Shown piece after piece: positions 23,090-33,840 of a stretch of DNA of 42,692 nt. This DNA comes from Chlorokybus atmophyticus (lineage: Eukaryota > Streptophyta > Chlorokybophyceae > Chlorokybales > Chlorokybaceae). The translations under genes and the position numbers were made by a program. The stretch covers positions 81,347 to 124,038 of the forward strand of contig RHPI01000330.1 of NCBI GenBank assembly GCA_009103225.1, written 5' to 3'. The notes under the pieces are model-generated. The model did no database searches, was not told the origin of the DNA, and saw nothing but the letters and a program-made list of their open reading frames with translations. Within the stretch, counting starts at the first letter, position 1, and each line of letters begins with the position of its first letter.

Positions 23090-23916
23090 ACATCGACCTC
23101 GTTAATAAAGAGCTAGTCTTAAGGCGACAGTACAAGCTGTTCAAACTTGAGGAAGACTTGGTCGAACAACGCTGCCAAGCATTGCTTGAGGCAGGCCTCA
23201 TCGAGGAGTCCACACCTGACTTCGCCACTGCCACGGTCATGCCACTCAAAAAAGGTGCTAGCGGCAGCTGGACTGACATGCGTGTGTGTGGAGACTACCG
23301 CCCACTCAACAACAAGATCAACCAGGACCGCTACCCGAATCCCATAGCTGAAGGCATCTTTGACGACGTCGGTTCTTACATCATCTTCAGCATCCTTGAC
23401 ATTCGGCAAGGATACAAGCAGATCGAGATCCAGGTTGAGGTCAAACACAAAAGCTTATTTTGAGGCAATTGTCAACTGTACCAATTGAAGGTCATGCCTT
23501 TTGGACTGAAGCACGCACCCATCAACTTTTAGAAAGTTGTGGACAAGGCACTCAAAGGTTGTGGCTTTGCCCATTGCTGCATTGACGACATTTTTATTCT
23601 TAATCACACACCCGAAAAGCACGTGCTCCACAACAAGCAGGTGTTACGCAAAGTTAAGACAGTCGGCATGACGGTGCACCCCGACAAGTGCACCTTCTTG
23701 ATCAACAAGGTGCCATATCTGAGCCACGTGATCACGCCCAATGGTGTACACGTCCAGCAAGCAAAAGTCGAAGCGCTTGTGGCCATTCTTGCCCCTACCG
23801 ACCTCACACGGATATGCGCCTTCCTCGGGCTAGTTAACCACCACCGGCGGCTCTTATTACTAAAGAAAGAAGCTGAATGGGAGTGGAAGGACACCCGCAG
23901 GCCTTTCAGGAGCTAA
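23090..23916 (+). pseudogene. gypsy reverse transcriptase remnant
   Basis: Landmarks are LLEAGLIEES, VCGDYRPLNNKI, the region FSILDIRQGYKQIEI, VMPFGLKHAPINF and the catalytic CIDDIFI (canonical Y/F-x-D-D), followed by HVLRKV- and CTFLINKVPYLSHVI-like connection motifs. In-frame stops are TGA at 23461 (usually Arg in the family) and TAG at 23530 (Gln in the family motif A-P-x-x-F-Q). It is a Ty3/gypsy-type RT with the catalytic Asp pair kept but the frame broken. Confidence 0.85.
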
Positions 23917-24121
23917 AACAGAGGCTCACCACGGCCCCCATCTTGCAACGATCCAACCATAACGTGTACAAGTCCTTCAACTTGCACACAGATGCGAGCA
24001 AGCTCGGCATGGGATCTGTGCTTGCGTAGCACGACAACAACAAAAAAGAGAGGATTGTCTGTTGCGCCAGCCGCAGCAACACCGCTGCCGAGATCAACTA
24101 CCGCAGATATGAGGGCGAGTG
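23917..24121 (+). pseudogene. gypsy RNase H, 5' part
   Basis: The reading is LHTDASKLGMGSVLA then TAG (24027-24029, usually Gln), then a stretch ending YRRYEGE. It is interrupted at 24121 by copia 2 and its GAGTG target duplication, and the rest resumes at 29032. Confidence 0.85.
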
Positions 24122-24545
24122 TGTTGAAGGACTAGCATGCACATGTAGTTGAGGCAAGCATAGATGCACAGAGACAGAGCTACCGCCACCAGAGCATACA
24201 CAGGTCACATCACATTCATCTATTACAAGTTGTCCTCTGGTTCTTATACCAGCCAGTTACACACACGTCTGCGTTTGCAAGCACTGCGTAAGCTATACTC
24301 AGCCGTTTGACGCGCTCTAAGCTGTGTTGTCTTCCTTACAACCAGAGCTTTCCAACAAGCTCTTACACGCCTAATATGAGTAAGTATACGCGGAGATACG
24401 AAGCAGTTAGTAAGGCTCCAGTCTGGAGTCCGGAGTCTGGTCCGACGATGCCATCTTGCTAAGTCCGGACCTAGTGCTCGTCCTTACGACCTTCTACTCC
24501 TGTGTGGAGGGTCGATGCTGATCGTATGTAGGAATACTCTCAACA
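24122..24545 (-). repeat. 3' LTR of copia 2
   Basis: This is 424 bp with termini tgttga and caaca on the element strand. The three differences from the other LTR are near 24235, 24271 and 24304. Confidence 0.95.
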
Positions 24546-24587
24546 CTCCCACGCGAGCAGCTTGACCTCCAACGCTTGCTCCTGTAG

Positions 24588-27500
24588 TCAAACACAGATG
24601 CCAAGTCCTGCACAACAAGTCTTGAACTTGAGTGGTGACAATGGCTTTGTCATGAAGTCCGCCAGCATGCCCTCGGTGTTGCAGTACTGGAACTCCACCT
24701 CCTTCCTTGTGACTCTGTCACGCACAAAGTGATGCATGACATCAATGTGCTTCGTCCTTGCCGAGGCGATAGGGTGCTTCAACAACTTGATGGCTCCTTG
24801 GTTGTCACAGTTGATGACGATGCACGCCATGGGGTGCTCCAAGTCTGCCATGAGCTTGCGAAGCCAGAGTGCCTCCTTCACTGCTGCTGCCGCTGCCATG
24901 TACTCAGCCTCTGATGTAGATGCTGCTGTTGTTGGCTGCAGCCTGCTGTTCCAGCTCACCACGCCTCCGTTCAGCTTGAAGACGTAGCCTGTAGTGGACC
25001 TCCTGCTGTTGAGGTCACCAGCAAAGTCCGAGTCGCAGTAGCCCTCCAACTCAGTGCTCCCGCTCCCAAACTTGATGCCAACTGTTGCGCTCCCAGCAAC
25101 ATAGCGTAGTACTCCCTTTGCTGCTCTCCAGTGCTCCATGCTCGGTGCAGACATGTAGCGAGCAAGTACTCCCACAGCATGTGCAACATCGGGACGTGTG
25201 CACACTGCCAGATAGAGCATGCTGCCTACCAGCTCACCATATGGATACTGAGCCTTGTCGAGTACCTCCTCATCCTTTGCCTTGATGAGGGCAGTGCCAA
25301 GTGCCAACGGTGTGGTCTTGGTCTTCGCTTCAGTGAGCCCAAACTTGGTGACGAGTCTTCTCACCATCTGCTCCTGACTGATCTTGATTGTGCGAGCCGC
25401 CCTGTCGCGCTCAATCACCATGCCAAGGAACCACTTGGCCTCTCCAAGATCACGAACTGAGAATGCTTGCTGCAAAGCAAGTTTCGTCTCCTGCAGGTGG
25501 TGCACCTGCCTGGCGGTGATGATGATGTCATCAACATACACGAGCAGCCAGACCTTGTTGTCTGCATGGATGAAGAGCCCAGGGTCTGCAGAGGATGCGG
25601 TGAAGCCAAGTGCCTCCAGCTCCTTGGTGAGCTTGATGTGCCACATACGCGGTGCCTGTCGCAGCCCGTACAGTGCCTTGATCAGCTTGCACGCTGTGCC
25701 TCTCTCCCCTTCTTCATATCCAGGTGGTTGCTCGATGAAGATCTCCTCCTCCAGCTCTCCGTAGAGGAAGGCAGTCTTCACATCCAGGTGATGCAGCTCT
25801 AGGTCTTCAGCAGCAACCATAGCTAGCAGTGCACGGAAGGTGGTATGCTTACTTGCAGGTGCAAACACTTCGTTGAAGTCCACACCTTCCTGCTGCAAAA
25901 AGCCCTTTGCCACCAGTCTTGCCTTGTAGCGCTCAATGTTGCCCTGACCATCACGCTTCACCTTGAAGACCCATTTCACTGGAATGGTCTTCACTCCTTG
26001 CGGTAACTGCTCCAGTGACCAAGTGTTGTTGGCATGGAGTGACGCAATCTCCTCGTCCATAGCACGCTGCCATTGCTCCGCATCTGGTGCTAACAATGCC
26101 TCCTCGTAGGTGCTTGGCTCCTCATTCTGCACACTGGCGACGTGTGCCTTGTGTAGGAAGTCAGGTGCCTTTCTCTCCCTCACTGGGTATCTCCGAGCTG
26201 CGTGCTCCTGCTGCAGGTGCGACTGCTTGTCTGCTACAGTGGAGTCCTGCTCACCCTTATCGTCGATGATGGCCTTGCCTGTAGCCTCCACTGTTTCAGG
26301 ATGCTCCGGCTGTGCTTCATCTTCAGGAAAGAAGCCTGCTTCTGGTTGTGATAATCCCTCGTGGAAAACCACCTCTCTGCTCACAATGATCTTCTGAGTG
26401 TCCTCGAGCAAGATCCTGTAAGCCTTGGAACCCGGTTCATAGCCAACGAAGATGCCCTTCTTGCTGACCGGCTCCAGCTTGTGCCTGAGCTGTTTAGGCA
26501 CTAGTGCATATGCCGTGCATCCAAACACACGCATACCACTCACATCTGGTGTGGCTCCATAGAAGTGCTCCCACGGAGTCTTCTGCTCTGAGCTCACCGG
26601 AGACCTGTTGCGGATGTAGTTGGCAGTGAGTACCGCCTCCTTCCACAGACTGTCTTCCATCTTTGTGTCGTTGAGCATGGCTCGAACACGCTCCAAGAGT
26701 GTCCTGTTGAGGCGTTCAGCTGCTCCATTCTGCTGCGGTGTGTAGGGTGCAGTTGTCTCGTGGCGTATGCCCTTGCTGGCGAAGAACTCCTTCAACTCCT
26801 TGTTGATGTACTCCCCTCCTCGATCACTCCTCATTGCCTTCATCTTGTTGCCAGACTGGGTCTCCAACAAGGCCACGACTGTGCGCACAGCTCCAGCAAC
26901 TTCTGACTTGAGCGTCAATGGAAAGATGATGGACAGCTTGCTGTAGTCGTCGAGGAATGTAGCAAAGTACCTGGCCCCTCCCTTCGCCACAATGCGCATA
27001 GGGCCACAGACATCCATGTGCACAAGCTCGCAAGGATGCTGACTGCTAGAAGAGGATGATGGGAATGGCATAGCATGCTGCTTTGCAACCAGGCATGGTT
27101 CACAAAGTGCACCTGATGCTTTCTTGAGTTCTTCTGTGCTGAGATGGATGCCCTTGACCATCTTCTCAGCGACAAGGCGAGTGAGGTTGACGTAGCTGAG
27201 ATGCCCGAACCTCCGATGCCACAATGTTGGCGACTCCTTGTCCTTCACCACCATGGCTTGAATGTCTCTGTCTTGAGGCTGCTCCACGTGGTAGAGCCCT
27301 CCCGGATCAGCGATTCCAACCATGTGCACGACCCCATCAAGGATGACTGAGCAGCCACCCTTCCGAAATAGGATCTCCGCGCCTAAGCGCTCCGCAACCC
27401 TCACAGAGAATAGACTCGCAATAGCCTTAGGAACATGCAGGACGTTGCGTAACAACACCTCGCGTAGTGTGTTACCAACCTTGCACTGGAGTCGTACGTT

Positions 27501-28475
27501 GCCAACTCCCTCAGCCACCAGTACTTCGCCACCGAAGCCCGCCACCTTGATTGTGGACGTCAGCTTCTTGTAGCCCTCCATCACCTCCTTGTTTGGTGTG
27601 AGATGACGATCGCAGCCAGAGTCCACCACCCAGAAAGCTGTGCCCGCCCTCGAACTGGATGCAGTGAAGGCGACATGTTTCTCCTTGTGTTGGTGCTCGT
27701 TGCCGCTGTTGCTGGTGCTTGCTCTAGGTTGCCCCTGTTGTTTCTTCCTACAGTCCTTCACAATGTGCCCCTTCCAACCACACCAGTGGCATGTGAGGTC
27801 TTTGTGACGAGGATTGCCTGGCTTGTTGCCCTTGTACTTCTCTTCATGGTTGCTCTTCTTTGCGTGCTTGCCGGTGTAGAAGGCGACGGCATCCGCTTGC
27901 TCGTCCTTCTTCACAACCCTCTGCTCCACGGTGAGCAGCTTCGGTAGCACATCGTCCAACGTCAACTCCGATGATGACGTCTCCAGCAGGGTTGCGACGA
28001 CCTCGTACTCTGCTGGTAGCCCTGCAACAATGGCCAGCACTACCTCCGTCTCCCCCATGTTGTGGCCGACGTTGATGAGGTCCGCCCACAGCTCTCTCGC
28101 GCGCGCAACATACTTTGTGATGGGTTCTGCTGCCTCCTTCCTGAGTGCGCTGAGCTGCTTGCGTAGATGCAACTTTCTGGCATTGTTCTTGGCTCTGAAA
28201 ACGGCTGATAGCTTTTCCCAAGCTTGTCTACCATCTTCACATGCAGTGAGCATGGGAAAGTGATGCGGTTTGCTGTTCAACACAAGCAAAGAGTGTGCTT
28301 CTGCTGAATGCTCTGACCACACAGTGTTCGCTCCTGGTGTTGGTGGTGGTGCCTTCGGATCAACGTACTTCCACACCTTCTTGTGGATGAGCAAGGCCTT
28401 CATCTCCACGCACCATGTGTTGTAGTTGTCGGTGTCCAGCTTTGCAATCTGCCCCTTGTCGTAGGTCGCCTCCAT
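24588..28475 (-). CDS. copia 2 gag-pol polyprotein, intact
   Basis: The ORF is 1295 codons from ATG at 28475 (MEATYDKG) to TGA at 24588-24590. An open frame extends slightly upstream but has no ATG. Domains in order: copia-type gag; CCHC zinc knuckle (residues 229-242); aspartic protease with D-S-G at 285-287; pre-integrase LWHRRFGHLS; integrase with first catalytic Asp near 488 and the NGAAERLNRT region; RT with YVDD at 980-983; and RNase H ending in a TSEAEYMA region near 1186. Gln is always CAA or CAG here, with no in-frame TAG or TAA. The polyprotein assembles the particle, copies the RNA and integrates the cDNA. It would be transcribed from the LTR at 28603-29026. Confidence 0.97.
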   Translation of the reverse strand: MEATYDKGQIAKLDTDNYNTWCVEMKALLIHKKVWKYVDPKAPPPTPGANTVWSEHSAEAHSLLVLNSKPHHFPMLTACEDGRQAWEKLSAVFRAKNNARKLHLRKQLSALRKEAAEPITKYVARARELWADLINVGHNMGETEVVLAIVAGLPAEYEVVATLLETSSSELTLDDVLPKLLTVEQRVVKKDEQADAVAFYTGKHAKKSNHEEKYKGNKPGNPRHKDLTCHWCGWKGHIVKDCRKKQQGQPRASTSNSGNEHQHKEKHVAFTASSSRAGTAFWVVDSGCDRHLTPNKEVMEGYKKLTSTIKVAGFGGEVLVAEGVGNVRLQCKVGNTLREVLLRNVLHVPKAIASLFSVRVAERLGAEILFRKGGCSVILDGVVHMVGIADPGGLYHVEQPQDRDIQAMVVKDKESPTLWHRRFGHLSYVNLTRLVAEKMVKGIHLSTEELKKASGALCEPCLVAKQHAMPFPSSSSSSQHPCELVHMDVCGPMRIVAKGGARYFATFLDDYSKLSIIFPLTLKSEVAGAVRTVVALLETQSGNKMKAMRSDRGGEYINKELKEFFASKGIRHETTAPYTPQQNGAAERLNRTLLERVRAMLNDTKMEDSLWKEAVLTANYIRNRSPVSSEQKTPWEHFYGATPDVSGMRVFGCTAYALVPKQLRHKLEPVSKKGIFVGYEPGSKAYRILLEDTQKIIVSREVVFHEGLSQPEAGFFPEDEAQPEHPETVEATGKAIIDDKGEQDSTVADKQSHLQQEHAARRYPVRERKAPDFLHKAHVASVQNEEPSTYEEALLAPDAEQWQRAMDEEIASLHANNTWSLEQLPQGVKTIPVKWVFKVKRDGQGNIERYKARLVAKGFLQQEGVDFNEVFAPASKHTTFRALLAMVAAEDLELHHLDVKTAFLYGELEEEIFIEQPPGYEEGERGTACKLIKALYGLRQAPRMWHIKLTKELEALGFTASSADPGLFIHADNKVWLLVYVDDIIITARQVHHLQETKLALQQAFSVRDLGEAKWFLGMVIERDRAARTIKISQEQMVRRLVTKFGLTEAKTKTTPLALGTALIKAKDEEVLDKAQYPYGELVGSMLYLAVCTRPDVAHAVGVLARYMSAPSMEHWRAAKGVLRYVAGSATVGIKFGSGSTELEGYCDSDFAGDLNSRRSTTGYVFKLNGGVVSWNSRLQPTTAASTSEAEYMAAAAAVKEALWLRKLMADLEHPMACIVINCDNQGAIKLLKHPIASARTKHIDVMHHFVRDRVTRKEVEFQYCNTEGMLADFMTKPLSPLKFKTCCAGLGICV

Positions 28476-28589
28476 TTCTGTCGAGCCTGCCTTTCTTGCA
28501 GTTGACACCCAAGGCTCTGCTACCAACAAGCTACCGTAGTGCAGAACTACTATGCACACAAGCTAGTCTCACACTCCTCAAGCGTAGTG

Positions 28590-28602
28590 TGGGCCCATAA
28601 CC
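28590..28602 (-). promoter_or_regulatory. Primer binding site of copia 2
   Basis: On the minus strand this reads ggttatgggccca immediately inside the 5' LTR. It is complementary to the initiator tRNA-Met anticodon region, as in copia 1. Confidence 0.8.
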
Positions 28603-29026
28603 TGTTGAAGGACTAGCATGCACATGTAGTTGAGGCAAGCATAGATGCACAGAGACAGAGCTACCGCCACCAGAGCATACACAGGTCACATCACATTCAT
28701 CTATTACAAGTTGTCCGCTGGTTCTTATACCAGCCAGTTACACACACGTCTACGTTTGCAAGCACTGCGTAAGCTATACTCAGCCTTTTGACGCGCTCTA
28801 AGCTGTGTTGTCTTCCTTACAACCAGAGCTTTCCAACAAGCTCTTACACGCCTAATATGAGTAAGTATACGCGGAGATACGAAGCAGTTAGTAAGGCTCC
28901 AGTCTGGAGTCCGGAGTCTGGTCCGACGATGCCATCTTGCTAAGTCCGGACCTAGTGCTCGTCCTTACGACCTTCTACTCCTGTGTGGAGGGTCGATGCT
29001 GATCGTATGTAGGAATACTCTCAACA
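28603..29026 (-). repeat. 5' LTR of copia 2
   Basis: This is 424 bp. The TATA-like box (tatagc on the minus strand, 28778-28773) lies 32 bases from the inferred RNA start at about 28746. Confidence 0.95.
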
Positions 29027-29031
29027 GAGTG

Positions 29032-29290
29032 CCTTGCCGCTTTGTGGGCCACTTTTTCTTTAGGCCATTTTTGTTTGGGCGACAGTTCAATTTTATCACC
29101 AACCATCAGCCCCTGCGCTGGCTCATGACCAACCAACGCTTGACCGGCAAGCTGGCTCGCTCGGCACTCCTCCTCAAAGCGACCGACTTCCAGATTGAGC
29201 ATCGGGCAGGCCTCGCCAACAAGGACGCCGACGGCCTTAGCCGCAATCGTCACCTCTCCACCAAGCCACCGGAGCTCGCCACGGGTTGAC
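29032..29290 (+). pseudogene. gypsy RNase H, 3' part
   Basis: The frame resumes after copia 2 with LAALWATFFFRPFLFGRQF, then ITNHQPLRWLMTNQRLTG and HRAGLANKDADGLSRN, the typical end of Ty3/gypsy RNase H. It terminates at TGA near 29288. No integrase follows. Confidence 0.88.
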
Positions 29291-29899
29291 ATCCTCAGCT
29301 TTTCCACCAGGGGTAGGCACCATGTTTGCTATAGCAGCATTGCGTTCGGGCCGCACCACAGCCACAAGGGACACAACCTTACCGGATCTGGGCCGCACCA
29401 CAGCCACAACGGACACAGCATCACTGCATCCGGGCCACGCCACGGCCACAACTAATACGTCACCGTCGTTGGACAATGAAGACCAAGACATGCCTGCTCT
29501 ATTCGCATCGAAGACAAGGAGGTCCCTGCTCCCCATCTACGAGAGGGCATCATCGCCGCTCCACAGGGCTTTGTGCGCGGACCAGTCTGGTCGCGTGTTC
29601 CGCGGCCTGCGAACCAGAGGAGCACGGGATTGAACCGGTACAGGTTTTTTGAAGCAAGCCCGGTCCGGACATAAGCATCGTAAGAACCAGGCCTAGCACG
29701 TACAGTGACAACCGATCGGGCGCCTCACACGTCAGCAGAGGTAAGTACGACAATGACCCTGTCGCATACTCAAACCCTAGTCGCTATGTGTCGTACTGGG
29801 GCACTGCTTGCGGCGTTGCAACCGGCAAGCTATCGGAGGCGGCGGTGCTAAGGGTAGGCCTTGAACATGTGGTGGTGTTGAAGCTTCAGTGCATGTGGC
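29291..29899. other. Spacer between gypsy relic and module B
   Basis: It contains a 42-bp tandem repeat (29348-29473) and one or two ggaccagtctggtc or cccggtccggac words near 29578-29670, which may be the left palindrome flank of module B. An open frame over the repeat exists, but I cannot support a gene. Confidence 0.5.
29348..29473 (+). repeat. 42-bp tandem repeat, three units
   Basis: Units start at 29348, 29390 and 29432 with gggccgcaccacagccacaa or a diverged form. In one frame they give 14-residue GRTTATxDT repeats. The period is a multiple of three, so the frame is kept. Confidence 0.8.
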
Positions 29900-31497
29900 T
29901 TGCAAGTAGCGGATGCCAACAAAGCTATGATTCATGCACTACTGTACAACGGCTCCTGTGGCCGGTGCTACTGCCAGTGTCTCAGTCGACAATGCGGCAC
30001 TGTTGCGCTGCCATAGAGTTGGCAACATACTGTCTACAATCTGCAGAACAAAATTCAACGGGTCCACCTGGTATGAGGTCGCCACAATCAAGCACGCAGA
30101 GGATATTTGGGCGCTTGTGGAAGCATACCCCACCCTGGCACACTCCAGGCGCATCAAAAAACAAGGCAGTGATTGGGCGAGGCAATACTCATTACGTCAC
30201 GAGCGACGGCTTGTTCGAGAGCATCTGTGCACAAGAGAACATTGCCATTGGCACCCCGACACGGCGGATAGTGCGCGACTACAAAGCCTATATGAGGGAC
30301 GGCCTGGTATACAGGTGTGCTTTATATCTTGATTATGCAGCACAGCTGTCATCGACAGTCCCACCAACGACTGTCACTGGTGCGGCTGTCCGTTAAAGGG
30401 TCTCCATCTCTGATATCTACAGTCCCAGCATTGACAGCCGCGCAGACTGTCAATGCTGAGACTGTCAAACAGCGACTGACAGATATTCTCTCTCTCTCTC
30501 ACACACAGGCGCGACTGCAAGGATGCTGTGATGCTGGATGGAAACAGGCCAGCCATCGTCAATAAAATCTTCATGTTCTTTCACACCGAGTGCCATGTGT
30601 ACATTGCTGTCAACCGCTACAGCCTGCAAACAGATGCTGCTGGAAATCAATGCATGGACGCAGACTCCGATGCCTTGCATGTGGGGCGTTTGGAAAACAC
30701 CAACATTCTTGTCCGAGGCCACCAGCTGCTGCGCAAAGTGTGGATGCTGACGGAGAGACCAAGGCTGCTCCCCTACATGCTGGCTTACGATTTCAGCAAC
30801 CCAAAGCTGCGATTGCGAGCAGCTAATATACCTCTGCCAGTATGGCCTGAAACCGGGGATGTGCTGCTTGTGAGACATGAGGATGAGAAGAAGTCGGTCT
30901 TTGACTTTCGCGTGCCAACTGACCCACCAGCACCTGTATCTGATGATCCTCCGCCATGGATTGTTATTGTTCGATAGCCTCAAGTTGACGATGAAGGCAA
31001 CATGTTGGTTGACTACCTGAAGCCTGCTCCTAGATCAGTGAGTGCTCGCCAAGGCCTACCGCGGTGGGTGGTCAATAAGGACTGTCGCAACCAGAAGGTG
31101 TCACCCATTGCGGTCAAGAGGAAGCTCAACTGGCAGCAAGTTGATCAAGGCAGATGGCAAGAGCAGCCAACAATTGAGGTTGTGCGTATGTTTTACGACA
31201 GGCACATCATGTACTACAAAGCAGGCGAGGCTGAGGCAGGTACGCATCACTTGTCTCATCAGTGTTGTTCCTTGACAGTCCCATGGACAGTCGGCTGTCC
31301 ATAGGACTGTCGGGTAACAACACTATCAGTGTGTGTTTTTGGCACAAGGCATTACACAAGGCATTACGAAGCACGCATTGGTTACTGTGAGTAACACACT
31401 TGTACATTTCACAGATTATGTACACAAGGAAGGGTCAAGCGTACCAGCAGATCTACTTGCAGCGCGCAAAGGCCAACTGCTAGGCAACTTACACTAA
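29900..31497 (+). pseudogene. Gene X, module B copy
   Basis: Coding stretches, read across frames, include NGSTWYEVATIKHAEDIWAL, a frame change at an A-run near 30158-30165, then GRGNTHYVTSDGLFES and TRRIVRDYKAYMRDGLVYR. An intron at 30315-30508 is followed by RPAIVNKIFMFFHTECHVYI and the C-terminal block shared with X-A. An in-frame TAG lies at 30975, and a second intron at 31240-31414. The final exon starts DYVHKEGSS and ends at TAA 31495-31497, only 20 bp from the end of the convergent SET gene. I recognise no domain with confidence. The 'IF-FFH--C-V-I--N' block loosely recalls C-terminal regions of large cut-and-paste transposases, which is speculative. The 5' end is uncertain. Confidence 0.6.
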
Positions 31498-33311
31498 AGC
31501 TATAAACCAGGGAAACATCAACCAGCATCAGGAGGAGGAGGTGGAGGACGAGGAGGACCAGCAGCAGCACCAACAGCAGGAGGAGGAGGAGGAGGAGGAG
31601 GAGGTCTTGGTATGGAGCACTGAGCGCGGTAGCTGCTGAGGGCTGATACACCTGCGGGGGTTTGCAACCACGCCCATGCAGCGGCATAGTCCATTGGACG
31701 CTGTAGCTGATACAATGGCGCTGCCGCTGGTCCTCGAAATGAAGCCATCCCTTCGTCAAGGTCACGGAGGTGGTGCACAAACGTTGATAGCATGACAACC
31801 ATTACGTCAAACATGGAAATTAGGGTAGCGCACCTTGTGATTTCGGGTTCCTGCAAGATGCCAGTGTAGTGCGACTCGGCGTTCCTGTAGAAGTCCCAGA
31901 ACCCACTGGCACCTTGTTGAAAGCCAGTGAATAGAATGGCACTCCGTTGTGATTGCTGCCACGCCTGCCTGATTGCAGCTGCACTCCGTATGAAGATACC
32001 CGGCCGTTCGACTGGGTCCTCCCGAAATCTTTGTGGCCAATCGTCAAAGAGCTGAGTGTTTGGCAAACGGCCCAACACTATTGTACGTTCGTAGTTTCGC
32101 AGTGCAAAAAATTGGTTGGAGACCTCACGCGCCCACTCCCTGTTTTTGCCGATGAGGTACTGCGCACGATCCTGCGCTACCTGCTGGAGCTGTGCTCTGT
32201 GATGAGCCACCTGCCTGTCCAGCTGTTCTTTGAGGTCTCTCACCTGCTTGTCTAAAGCTTCTGCACCTGCTAGCGCTTCATTCAGCTTTTCGTCAACGCA
32301 TGGGTCGACAGCCCCTCCGACAGCCTCTGATGTTGAAGGCACTGCAGCCAGCCTCTGCTCCAACTCTTGATAGCGGGTTTGCGCCTCTGCCAGCTGCCGC
32401 TCTGCTTCATTGGCTCTTCTTGTCGCGGCATCGACAGCCGCTGCATCGACAGCCCCTCCAACGGCCTCTGATGCTGACTGCCTCGCCGCTTGCTGTGCTA
32501 CCTCCTGCTCCAGCTGGCGAATGCGCTGCCGAGAACTCTCCATCTCTTCCCCAATCTTGGCGCCCGCAGAGGAGCTAGAGGCCATTGCCAGCATGCGCGA
32601 TTGCAAATCAAAGTTTCGCAATTCGAGGTAGCGAATCTGGGCGTCAATTGATGCCGCACGCTCCTTGGCGGCTTCGAGTGCTATAGCCAACCATTTGCAG
32701 TTTGGCGACCTCAGCATCGGTGGTTGCAGCCCTCTGCTGCAACTCCTCCCTCTCCTTGCGCAGGGCGTCCACCTGAGAGTTGGAAGCGGCAGCCCTCTGC
32801 TGCAACTCCGCCAATTCTTTTGGTAGCTTGGCGACCTCAGAGTTGGCTGCAGCCCTCTGCTCCGCATGCTCCAAATCCTTGCGCACATTGTTGACCTCAG
32901 CATCGGTTAATGCAGCCCTTTGCTCCGTCTCCTCCAAATCATTGCGCAGCTTGGCAATAACAGCATCTGATGCCCCAGCCCTCTGCTCCGACTCCTGGAA
33001 CCTCTTGCGCAGCTCGGCTAAGAGTAGGTTGAACTCATCGTTTGTTCTTGATGCTGTCTTCATCGTCTCCTCCAACTCCTTGCGCACCCGGGCGACCTCA
33101 GCGTTGGCATCTGCAGCCCTCTATTGCGTCTCCTGTAACTCCTCGTGAAGGATTGCAACCTGTTGCTGCGACTCCGCTACTTTAAGGTCAAGAGTACGCT
33201 GGTAATACTGCTTGCGCGCTTCGTTCTCACACTGACTAGGCTGGTCTGCAGGTTGTCACGAGTTGCAAGAACGCGCTCTTGTCCTTGCTGTCGCACATAG
33301 ACATCAAGTAA

Positions 33312-33347
33312 GTACAGAGGCCACAACAANGTACAGAGGCCACAACA
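33312..33347. repeat. 17-bp tandem duplication around an ambiguous base
   Basis: The sequence gtacagaggccacaaca occurs at 33312-33328 and 33331-33347, separated by 'an', where base 33330 is N. It lies in a SET-B intron. It may be a real duplication or an assembly join. Confidence 0.8.
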
Positions 33348-33699
33348 GATTATCAAAGCCCCCCCCCCTCTTCTTCCACAAAGACTGTACGCGATGCAAT
33401 TATTCTCACCAATGCTTGTCTTGTAAGCCCGAGGGCGAATGACAGCTGTTCTGCAGAAATCTCCACAGCGTTTGCCACTTCCTCGCTCAATTTCGATGCG
33501 TCATTGACGGCCTTGCGGTGCTCCTCGTGGGCCTTCTTGAAACCTTCAATTGTATCACGCGCTGCTGCTAAAGCCTCCTCTCCAGCTTGTGGCCGCACAG
33601 CTGGTGGAGTTTGCCGTGCAGGAGTGTCCGGCTAAAGGGGACGTTTCTTCTCAGCTGGGGGTGTAGACATGGGGGCACTTGTTCTCTCTCTCTTTCTCT

Positions 33700-33840
33700 T
33701 GGCAGATGGACGAGGACTGTCATGGAGACTGTCGTGAGGTGGACTGTGGTGAGGTGGACTGTCGGCTGGTGGACTGTCCGCGCGACTGTCATAAGGTGGA
33801 CTGTCCTTGGGACTGTGGGGAGGTGGAGTGTCAGGTGGAG
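33700..33840 (-). repeat. GACAGTCC-rich coding tract (DSP repeats)
   Basis: On the coding strand the codons gac agt cca recur, giving KDSPPYDSRADSPPADSPP-type sequence next to an NLS-like PSAKRKRER. The same heptamer is the motif scattered through module B introns and spacers. Confidence 0.8.

Larger units (their letters stand above)
24117..29031 (-). mobile_element. Ty1/copia LTR retrotransposon 2, young and intact
   Basis: It runs from 24122 to 29026 on the minus strand. LTRs of 424 bp lie at 28603-29026 (5') and 24122-24545 (3') and differ at only three positions by eye. The target duplication is GAGTG at 24117-24121 and 29027-29031. The half-tRNA primer site is at 28590-28602. One uninterrupted gag-pol ORF is present. 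It is nested in the RNase H region of a gypsy relic. Intact parts and near-identical LTRs mean a recent insertion, possibly an active family. Confidence 0.96.
19090..29290 (+). mobile_element. Decayed Ty3/gypsy element carrying a DNA methyltransferase
   Basis: Domains on the plus strand are protease (about 19690-19900), C5-cytosine methyltransferase (20350-22930), RT (about 23090-23916) and RNase H (23917-24121 continued at 29032-29290). Two insertions split it: about 1.5 kb within the methyltransferase and copia 2 within RNase H. Frameshifts and stops occur throughout. I found no integrase after RNase H and could not define its LTRs or gag, so the limits are approximate. Confidence 0.75.

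Noticed and set aside
24729-28263. ORFs antisense to copia 2 and copia 1
   Set aside because: They recur only because the same coding sequence is read backwards in both elements; they are shadows of gag-pol.
29291-29640. gypsy integrase after RNase H
   Set aside because: The open frame here encodes 14-residue Thr-rich repeats and has no HHCC or DDE motifs.
29900-31497. Gene X as a transposase of the KDZ or CACTA type
   Set aside because: The C-terminal block only vaguely recalls such proteins, and I see no catalytic acidic triad or CxC cluster that I can place. The 5' half is too broken to judge.
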